Source: a virus. Taken from it: a stretch of DNA of 27,414 nucleotides. The position numbers and the translations under genes are program-made. Location: positions 1 through 27,414 of the IMG/VR virus record IMGVR_UViG_3300030333_003456; one strand, written 5' to 3'. Below the pieces are notes generated by a model. The model ran no database searches. It was not told the DNA's origin and worked only from the letters and a program-made list of their open reading frames with translations. Shown here piece after piece: positions 26,501 through 27,414 of this stretch; the first letter of the stretch is position 1, and each line of letters begins with the position of its first letter.

Positions 26501-27414
26501 GAAACTTAGTGTTGCACTCAGTCCATTTTCTGCCTGTACATACTTACAAAGAATGATATCAGGGTTATATGCATCAAGTAGAGTACTATTAGGTCTATTA
26601 TTACCAACTACCCAAACATTATCTCCATCTACATACAATCTCTCAAATTCTACGTACTTCTTACCGTCTGTACTCTCTAAAGTCTTCTCCCATTCTTTAA
26701 CACCTGTAGCAGATAATTTTGCTACAAATCCTACTGTATTGCCATCAGCATCTAAAGTTTTACCACAAGTAAAGACCTCTTTCTTAACATTAACCTTACA
26801 GTCATTAATTTTAACGTAATTATTATTTTCAATCTTAGAAACATAATAATCAGCCTTCTTGTATATCTGAGGATGACTTAAAATAACACGAGGATTGGTA
26901 GTATACCCAGATCCAGAGCTAGTAATGTTAACAGTATCAATAGCACCAACAGAACTAACAACCGCTTGTAAAGCACCTTGGGTTCCGTCGCCATCGATGA
27001 TAATTGTTGGAGGAATTTCTTCATTATATCCAGATCCTGTCTGATTAATGATTACTTCTTCAATACCTTTGAATTGACGAACTTTAAATGTTTTGTTCGT
27101 ATTATCCATGATAGGTGTGTAATCAATAAACACACTATCACCAGCTATCAAGTTATGAGGTACATCAGTTTTCAATGTACCAAAATTAAATCCACTTACA
27201 TTTTCAAAACCATAAGTTGTAACTTTTTCACCTTTAATACGTGAAACACGAGCAGATACACCATCACCATCAGTATCTGTATTATCAAATACCAGTCTAT
27301 CATTGACCTGATAGTTAATACCTGGGTTCTCAACTGTAAATCCAGTTACAGAGGCATCTTCAAACTTAGTAATAGTCTCAACTTCAATATCAACCTTAGA
27401 GTCAAACTTAACTG
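8525..27414 (-). CDS. Giant modular virion protein (at least 6,295 aa; 5' end outside window)
   Basis: One uninterrupted frame runs from the right edge to a TAA at 8525. The first in-frame TTG is at 27175, but the frame continues open for 79 more codons to the edge with ordinary coding sequence (for example VTGFTVENPGINYQ and RIKGEKVTTYGFENVSGF), so the true start is outside. Numbering from 27175, the modules are: SBBP-like propeller about 129-482; LamG 512-702; GxGY repeats 1289-1519; GxF/KIQDSYYYQDF module 1649-1782; LNG module 1836-1905; second LamG 2319-2525; repeat copy 1 at 2579-2656; helical module 2661-2782; repeat array 2804-4657; three helical modules 4671-5146; carbohydrate-binding-like jelly roll 5252-5462; two LNG modules 5906-6069; terminal GxGY pair 6136-6192. 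For scale, the largest T4 protein, gp34, has 1,289 residues. A very long adhesive fibre or baseplate appendage is the best reading. Confidence 0.9.
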   Translation of the reverse strand, partial: VKFDSKVDIEVETITKFEDASVTGFTVENPGINYQVNDRLVFDNTDTDGDGVSARVSRIKGEKVTTYGFENVSGFNFGTLKTDVPHNLIAGDSVFIDYTPIMDNTNKTFKVRQFKGIEEVIINQTGSGYNEEIPPTIIIDGDGTQGALQAVVSSVGAIDTVNITSSGSGYTTNPRVILSHPQIYKKADYYVSKIENNNYVKINDCKVNVKKEVFTCGKTLDADGNTVGFVAKLSATGVKEWEKTLESTDGKKYVEFERLYVDGDNVWVVGNNRPNSTLLDAYNPDIILCKYVQAENGLSATLSFQKAYAGISGATRSDNVTAIQKYSDTRYIIGGYTNTNSAAPFDAFIASIDTTGNFAVKRKLASATGNEKITDLIIDGTDVYFTMEVSATSSSQDINQCVGKATIGTSVITIEWIKEYSNTAYSFLDSTLCIDEFKEIYLTASCRLKSDDTTRDSFWVGKVNSTDGSLIWNYRYLAPGREVHVTNSSEIDLFGDLNIAFTRKNNTDTQTTVDTVKIGYDGKIKNHTTNNFNVNNIEGVTAHALDVDESGDVHVFGQTQWNRNEFIYDFANNEQVDITGHHVLTSVGATNAITYTGNLAKIYGYNPAGSNSTWVNSYLSVPGTTLKETLAGDWTLEFMIYKNGSESQTLSQGAQTLCGIGGARDATGGLWLGYDNGSGELQLVITNNTTQLINGSGQSSSQTNMYADNSWQFVALTKNGNEFKAYINGIAVITGTLSSTSLGNKNIYFGNQIGFGSGATDFAQSKQGQFYIDNIKLRNRFVTPTVPTDVVTLPPTASYSQTFDWVDDAWFTSYLNRYDYIDYVGWGIKVDKDAESGRIGTYSERTNTKVGFVRTAVTPVTGSVITVSATGYSLGDAGLQTLDFDDTTTTMSQDTETLTYTQDIWGSRTATVPSPGSQKLKVSAVVKDRYFFKVTDTAKIDNIQVLTVNQAFNFTVGAKLVLTTGSSFTNSGYIIKVDNENNKIYVAVNNNLWTDDLNAGQLTTEQFNEQDTYNIVGPIPNDVNEIIGYTFAQVNNTTPGTFIINLSNYPLEAGGANNLHQYGVFKAYSDADYAIRIDEVSGSSPFIVGSVVTISSGDISFNAGYSQATITNLTGVLKITLVTNLTKILQVTAVANSDEVYVITATKHYLEKGQMLYIDGNPERTVGGVVYDEYDGAFPVDTVVSSLEFTYKLPQAAISDPETSTPGNVNIFVKSPVLKMYYGHQYLFDLSHSSLVGGNLSFAKDNLYKLEYSFNSIERIGTPGVTGQGQPTPTVKLKVDQNIVTNISYYFDPSRTGDDSPVIPGSYLDVVDSPYKGTFQISSTAGETITTGPDIFKFPLLNEPEGPADVSRTTYSTSSLKAVGSINNIRIVNSGGFYTKLPVVTGIVSTRKIERVQINAPGTEYAVGEYNNVPIAGDGEGGLVTITVADGTDDEGTTIPGQIQKVDVIDPGKGYTTASIDINSISGILGSGLTGSGAELVVVIPSAGTGASIFTKGTNVGKIKKLKNNNFGYDYPHDYTLRPEITFPINAQLTSTSILSSITVTDPGSGYSLPPAVVITGGGGSGAVAEATIKNGRLDQIFVKDPGAGYSSTPTINLKSSFNYVVNLDLGLLQFAYPHGIVNGAAVTVTVTDTGDGADFPLAAGATGRLNASTTYYAIAGAANSLEPDQLKLAITASNAALGDALSFVNAGEGRQSVLTESFGGAATANVITSTFLEGELIYQGESLENATAQGYVSTNSGWQVGPRIIKIVDYTGSFVENEKVTGVISKSSGTISDLKVAKGVLEIGSITKTTGQFIDDVGKPSEIIQKIQDSYYYQDFSYAVKSAVSISDWKEILIKNVHPASFKVFGELNLNEYGFVPNKETFFQLTKSVELAQESIVPNIQNFALVEPIYSDFNNTEVLFRQKRLTSSENILTSVVQRVDDISTLFDGERISFPLTVDGNNVVANANQLMIVLNGVVQNPKTAFSIQQDSIVFSEPPQPPASVKYANITISQKSTVAFTFTNQSGIYPLLGNVLTGISSGAKLTVTTVVGTTVNGYITEGTFVIGELCTVSATGFSANLATNTAVSNIGLFTFGEQITNLTGDTAKVEQINLESGAETPVAKVRYTIGLSTVSFEVVPLTGDPGPVPAGTFTATKNYQFGSEIFRVDSITDGASSTTIGVTRGQLGTTAQSVQENTPIYGTDISVTNTLTLSKTAGTYKSTPGLFDIQLNDVILGASSGVVATVTATSAYQDPTTNEFIGQVNISEGSSFFGLLFNRITSQTYPNVVLDDISKSQISIVDFTDNATAFDSKFPANERINNYTIPYDNLVGTFQENENIRNYKIEYGNSNGDFIAGEDGRVRKLSFTDRIGSGFFNTGQVIRTRDTKAEVIGFNQARNIVYLGKIGRCKANGEDYFDFTFENAAAIDTAQKKFGTASLEFANAADYIVQASTDEIAFGSGAFTVEMYIRAATASVSGTADIFDTRASSANEVAFRLYLEAGQVRVNVNNSDLVTSGATTISANTWTHIAYVKSGTTGKIYIDGVERGTGTDSTTYVAKPIRIGADWNGANGFVGHVDEVRVSTTNRYTGAFTPVAGIFQGDSNTKLLLHCDGNDGVNYIDDWSGVEGFTNGEFFNNDAILATVRDVAGKHIYNGSTSVNAITITANSVQKDVTDATYDPNTGDLVLTIGSHSFTTSDTLKIGANKLSFTCSKDNHQTSHTYPRVTDPAYDTTLAITAVSGTTLTVNVGIANNGFNKNTQRYINAGDLVLANLDFIAQEVVWLMKKRFPNFTVKGGSINCADDIVDVLKSVVEDIRNGSNSHIWDASAFYVDRTANPVQLKEIKNEVTESLWAFKKTQEMVQYIGTNTLWEVQGDHGLTQTTDTTITDSTTNSLTSITPTAAVYDPATGELTLTKSSHGINGASSLTASNAAYVANTGVLTITSNSHGLSNGDRIKLVDNSLTFTCSMDQDRSEHTYPRISDEASSGYLEVSGVTTNTFNVNVGPSPIKSFTPTSSTYDPETGWLKLGIGDHSLEVGTNVKIANNSLKYLCSMGGTTEYKTYPRTTDPIYNDSVPIVSDGIASTATAASYTPSTGDLTITSGTNLTPTLAAYVARTGVLTLTIPNHGLVLGDKVKIEDGAITFTCDMDDNATLHPYPRSSDPLSGDFINIANVTTNTFDVNVGASPLVTFNPSAVTYTPTTGDMVMTIGSHSLDVGTSVRFEPESLTFTCTKDSNATEHKYPRTTDPVYDAATTITAITSTTITVNVGPANDATAGTHTFVPKASSLTPTSVTYNPTNGLLAFTVANHGMLAGQKIKIADNSLTFTCGQDNNATNHTYPRVTDPISGKFIDIQSVTTNTFTIQVLDVVPSTNTTTHQFVSAAANCITRAVVTTGGDYAHTFISARNNSVLSDKHGYSVGDKIRIAEKSLTFTCGKDNDATEHSYPRPTDPFYRRWLRINSKTDKTFTVNVGISPDKSAHTFKSAYPNGIIKQDGSISIDVGKSPTEKHDMSNATFDPSNGNLVLTLGSHNLQVGQTVKLLERALTFTCAQDSNASNHSYPRPFIDEFTPSTATYSGTTGLLVFTVNSHGVRVGDWIKIDDNSLTFTCQLDNNQSNHTYPRVTDPVSGKWLKVSAVTTNTFTVQVLQDIPSTNTSTHVFVSAATNCIKQKRDRAYDAPIEITAVGTSNKTATGATYAPTTGVLQITSNGHGLTAASEITPTSAAYVPATGVLTLTKSSHGYTNGDRILIKEGALTFSCTKDNHQSQHSYPRATDPSYLKWLTVQNVTTDTFDVNIGIANDQSTHAFISATTNGVMKANSQVKFDADSLTFTCTRDSNATNHTYPRATDPVANQWTPVVASTTNTFDVNVGITGFGDFAHTYVSATSNGIKVQDGTITLNVNSSSNTTTHAFVSAKSGGLIAGGNYDHTFINANNTYTPTTASYTASTGNLVLTVANHGFKVGEHIKIADNGLTFTCAEDSNATNHTYPRATDPISNRFVPITAVTTNTFTINVLQGTSPTNTTTHAFVSATTGCITRSVVSTGGDYTHTFVSAKANGIHKMGDAIKLDAGSLTFRCHIDGKRTDHAYPRVTDPAYNSALRVRKATTNTFTVDIGKSLGDTIDQPYTPTAATYDPATGNLVLTIGSHDITDDDSITIDDNSLTFTCAMDNNQSNKTYPRTNKDEFSAKPIPVASVGTTSLTPSTANYEPATGILRITSASHGLVAGDRVKFDADAITFTCAQDSNGSNHAYPRVTDPTYNRWLDIFAITADTFEVNVGISSNTTAHTFVSATSGGVKRQTGTITVNVNPAGTNQTFTPSAATYDAYTGDMTLTIGSGHGISVGSSITIANNGLTFKCSMDGNTANKTYPRSTDPYGDLKSIPVKHVGHTHHTPTNVSYTPATGAATITLANHGWSNGDWVMIDDGALTMTCSLDGNTTDHAYPRATDPYQNKWMQISNVATNTFDVNFGISSDTTTHTFKSFATKGLRRKTGVITVNVGSSPIIGHEVSAATFDPSNGNLVLTIGDHNLTVGTAIRIANNSLTFTCAQDSHGSNHTYPRANGQGGASADDPAYNDAVNITAVTGNTITVNVGTSSNTTAHTFVSANSDFTATNAAYNPTTGVMTITVANHGFVNGEKVKIADNSLSFTCALDGNTVTKTYPRKSDPISGKWTTISNVTTNTFDVQVLDAVPSTNVMAHGFQSATANGIKRAVISSGGDYTHTFQSATTNAVSFLPQSAHTFVSAAYGAIKKVKNTHQLVSIANNAVSILNYNWSDCTDVYTTIDNLMDILVDTVTQATLSPAVDHLATVTKLTPKHDFLGGKVSAFYEVPFPVSYHDATNDIIVTNQIDETTRNRFRDAAALIRANAGPIVDKTSHDMLTLYPDLVTEMPRNVGGSTDGTLQCKTDLTLLLEEFCKDIEDGGNLNTTNVAKFYLGTNDVLLHIRLQVFQSIYAHLRLAHYMKQAITGDLTYDNTDDIIVGDWGITQDGGGCANVKSAIDTLVTAVNDIIAPTDNDYAIAADRLYFNRKYMAEEITGLITQEFTYVLNSVNYNAHTYPSGALGEGKCQRDLKLIILGMISDLQTGGNNSTIAAMEYYLTSAGELNHIESELLATVYGIEQIKIIGEHALRNRLVALNGTATAEQYVAQHTDEPVYTDALSPVAIEDVVRRLEELTDIAVNILAPAKMEGRGAAKNLLFNRNYYKEEITTLVNSQFGAGSWTYNTFIDQIVDDTVHDIITTDMSDNSVARNISIGDITGNFKVGETVTSDGGGTAIVREYNIDTEFFVCSTVTGTEWKDYDVLTGNDSGATATIDPAGIGIQYKWYNSPTNVKTLGSARLITSNVSGQIAGTNLFTNPEQFSTNWTGTEVSFTDDALLAPDGTLTADKLVASSTNADHTIHRIYNLSAYDTFDDSSIKWDTDTQKFDEGASGTSPSQQYTYSVFLKKGEYDNARVMLSLNYGTAAVQNAFFDVALDTGVVGSLFTPQNGVTGDAYGVVPLGDGWYRAYITLTFSFGFAEMRSQVYVKNAAGAQTYAGNNSDGLYIWGAKLNKNALDPYQSQDAKIFYSDSEYNIKNYALDLMEEYMAQALKNTLTSPSPNSGFYKAFYDEAAAWYNPDSVSSIVRYCIDIIRQQLTVDTSYTNYISVNGVSLPSKTYGTRSIPQGVGGGIQNADYMYGLLSNTYGELENLTLNEGKIVQVFQRFRIDGDITDGPYTMGETVSKQGAPSITGVVYGFWTDANYKYLDVKVTNGPWAITDNVVGAENSTTAQISAIENRVHVIDLKGTFEDNVPFKGYTSGATATPTGFLRREAATLDNTGGTLTVDTATLTGEFETTAVVYPESSRQYLDVVKYAGLDVGVGARIASNGYIRLGVTVLSGLNNFTVGNRLYKVVSGIQDQNTYGIITAVDLSNNYIYMQEYQGTLTNGDVVGDYGAGLSNPVGYASINTKVTTAGAAAAVVQDIRTVGVNRRLYLSSIKGTFDPKDSIKGPDGYASVISDIVDLKARVKRSFKGFDGTTTNFKLTQQNGTPYLPDPAGHLLVFINGILQPPGASNAYTAFSDEIQFQEAPDLGASFTGFYVGKLRQLDDISFEFDSLRQSFNLKRNDVFYSLTLTEGVQSSTIRPENNIIVSLNGVIQEPGIGFEIVGSRILFSEIPRVGSTFVAFSYVGSEADVDAAEVVPPVEPGDFIDIQGETSDREVAVIESSNSLITFDYLGSVFGSGAIANANLTSGTIRDVQVTSGGSGYTTRPTVRIDSISGFEGSIRALVGVGGVEVSNPGSGYANPTIAVETSVPDDWTAPDLSLYGEEPVDPETPL
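8600..8770 (-). repeat. C-terminal GxGY glycine repeats of the giant protein
   Basis: Two successive units read VTSGGSGYTTRPTVRI and VSNPGSGYANPTIAV, a beta-strand plus GxGY-turn repeat. The same unit type appears in gp8, in the 1,522-aa protein and elsewhere in this protein. Confidence 0.8.
8970..9460 (-). repeat. Two LNG modules near the C-terminus of the giant protein
   Basis: Two copies of a roughly 70-90-residue unit: FDGTTTNFKL...LLVFINGILQPPG...IQFQEAP and FDSLRQSFNL...IIVSLNGVIQEPG...ILFSEIPRVG. A third copy lies at 21,460-21,670. The pattern F-x-G/L-x(4)-F-x-L ... (F/L)NG(I/V)xQxP ... I-x-F-x-E-x-P is seen in many T4-like marine phage structural proteins. Confidence 0.75.
10790..11420 (-). 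other. Carbohydrate-binding-like jelly-roll module of the giant protein
   Basis: The module opens NLFTNPEQFSTNWTGTEV, continues APDGTLTADKL, YTYSVFLKKGEY and GDGWYRAYITLTFSF, and ends GLYIWGAKLNKN. This block order is a familiar phage and bacterial surface module with a predicted beta-sandwich fold, often found in fibres and spikes. Sugar binding is plausible but not shown. Confidence 0.7.
11740..13165 (-). repeat. Three helical AAxLLxxNRxYxxEE modules of the giant protein
   Basis: Three related alpha-helical units follow the repeat array: RFRDAAALIRANAGPIVDK (12,855-12,912), AADRLYFNRKYMAEEITGLI (12,362-12,420) and AAKNLLFNRNYYKEEITTLV (11,845-11,905). The first two are each followed by a CxxDLxLLLE/CQRDLKLIIL helix and a GGN turn. 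Such units are common in marine T4-like structural proteins. A fourth, more distant copy sits at 18,830-19,195. Confidence 0.7.
13205..18766 (-). repeat. Array of 18 CxxD...HxYPR repeats (copies 2-19) in the giant protein
   Basis: The coding repeat reads roughly Y-x-P-x-T-G-x-L-x(3)-I/V...HG/GSH...IKI-A-D-N-S-LTFTCxxDxN-x(2)-H-x-YPR-x-TDP...VTTNTF-x-VNVG...HTFVSA. YPR codons of copies 2-19 lie at 18527, 18272, 17990, 17735, 17444, 17126, 16781, 16604, 16154, 15932, 15500, 15200, 14933, 14711, 14360, 14138, 13793 and 13484 (lowest coordinate of each). Spacing is 177-450 nt, always a multiple of three. The Cys is present in every copy and the Asp three residues later in all but copy 3. A single copy 1 lies upstream at 19,208-19,440. 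Confidence 0.95.
18830..19195 (-). other. Helical module between repeat copies 1 and 2
   Basis: The segment AGDLVLANLDFIAQEVVWLM, then FPNFTVKGGSINCADDIVDV and VEDIRNG, is alpha-helical and matches the three modules that follow the array (AADRLxxNRxYxAEE pattern, then a C-x-DD/RD helix). It separates repeat copy 1 from copies 2-19. Confidence 0.7.
19208..19440 (-). repeat. Isolated repeat copy 1 (type A) of the giant protein
   Basis: It reads YDPNTGDLVLTIGSHSF, LSFTCSKDNHQTSHTYPR (YPR codons 19,292-19,300) and LTVNVG. It is a complete type A unit lying upstream of the helical module. Confidence 0.9.
19600..20220 (-). other. LamG/concanavalin-A-like domain 2 of the giant protein
   Basis: A classical LamG_3-like domain: FGTASLEFANAADYI at the start, FTVEMYIRAATASVS, WTHIAYVKSGTTGKIYIDGV, IRIGADWNGANGFVGHVDEV, and LLLHCDGNDG at the end. 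These match the strands and the DEVR turn of the family. LamG domains in phage fibres are usually glycan-binding or structural; which applies here is unknown. Confidence 0.88.
21460..21670 (-). other. LNG module (central copy) of the giant protein
   Basis: FDGERISFPLTV, LMIVLNGVVQNPKTAF and IVFSEPPQ match the two C-terminal copies at 8,970-9,460. Confidence 0.75.
21830..22230 (-). other. GxF/SYYYQDF module of the giant protein
   Basis: The segment holds YTGSFVENEKVTG, TTGQFIDDVG, KIQDSYYYQDFSYAVKS, WKEILIKNVHPASFKVFGEL. This order (GxF-x-ENE units, then a YYYQDFSY block, then HPAxFxVFGE) is known from structural proteins of T4-like marine phages. Function is unknown to me. Confidence 0.65.
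22620..23310 (-). repeat. Central GxGY/GGGGSGA repeats of the giant protein
   Basis: Units include INAPGTEYAVGEYNNVPI, IDPGKGYTTASIDI, VTDPGSGYSLPPAVVITGGG and VKDPGAGYSSTPTINL. They are beta-strand/turn units of about 40 residues, the same type as the insert in gp8. Confidence 0.8.
25070..25640 (-). other. LamG/concanavalin-A-like domain 1 of the giant protein
   Basis: Strands read LSVPGTTLKETLAGDWTLEF, GLWLGYDNGSGELQLVI, NSWQFVALTKNGNEFKAYIN and GQFYIDNIKLRNRF. The WxFVALTKNGNEFKAYINGI block followed by the IDNIKL turn is typical of the family. Confidence 0.75.
25730..26790 (-). other. SBBP-like beta-propeller region of the giant protein
   Basis: About 350 residues of repeated units such as VFTCGKTLDADGNTVGFVAK, LYVDGDNVWVVG, YIIGGYTN...DAFIASIDTTG and VDESGDVHVFGQTQWN. 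The pattern 'x-V-x-G-x-T ... D-x-FVAKL-x-x-x-G ... W' is that of SBBP (seven-bladed propeller) repeats. About six to seven units are visible. Confidence 0.65.

Noticed and set aside
26938-27175. TTG at 27175 as the true start of the giant gene
   Set aside because: The frame stays open for 79 more codons to the right edge with normal coding content, no Shine-Dalgarno stands before the TTG, and the sequence across it reads as continuous protein (NFGTLKTDVPHNLIAGD).
1-27414. tRNA genes, terminator hairpins, integrase, transposase or other mobile-element genes
   Set aside because: I found no cloverleaf, strong GC hairpin with a T-run, or recognisable recombinase; gaps between genes total under 70 nt.

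Overview
The window looks like part of the late structural (tail and baseplate) region of a marine T4-like myovirus, most likely a cyanophage or a related phage of another abundant marine bacterium. The evidence is the AT-rich, densely packed, one-strand coding; a recognisable baseplate wedge protein gp8; a DUF4815-type protein; a YHYH-domain structural protein; a small fibre-like protein with the GTxxNDxTGDxLR...INDNFNEIY start; and T4-type late promoter boxes (TATAAATA). I see no host genes, RNA genes, integrase or transposase. The host assignment is inference.

All genes read right to left (minus strand). In transcription order they are: a giant ORF that enters from the right edge and stops at 8525 (at least 6,295 codons, 5' end missing); a 407-residue fibre-like protein ending in a cupredoxin-like domain (8501-7278); a 1,522-residue YHYH/cupredoxin structural protein (7272-2704); gp8 (2665-1133); and the first 376 codons of a DUF4815 protein that leaves at the left edge. 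Gaps are 4 to 38 nt. Late-promoter boxes lie before the 407-residue gene and before gp8, so at least two late transcription units seem to be nested here.

The giant protein is a mosaic. From its visible N-terminal side it holds GxGY glycine repeats, a propeller-like (SBBP-type) region, a LamG-like domain, more GxGY repeats, tension/fibre-type modules, a second LamG domain, a long array of CxxD...H-x-YPR repeats (19 copies, mostly alternating A and B types), four helical modules, a carbohydrate-binding-like jelly roll, LNG modules and a terminal GxGY pair. The picture is a very long adhesive fibre or baseplate appendage.

The most unusual signals are the A/B repeat array with its invariant cysteine, and the amicyanin-like His...Cys-x2-His-x2-Met signatures in the two neighbouring virion proteins. 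Together they raise the possibility of metal-binding or disulfide-stabilised virion fibres. That last step is inference.
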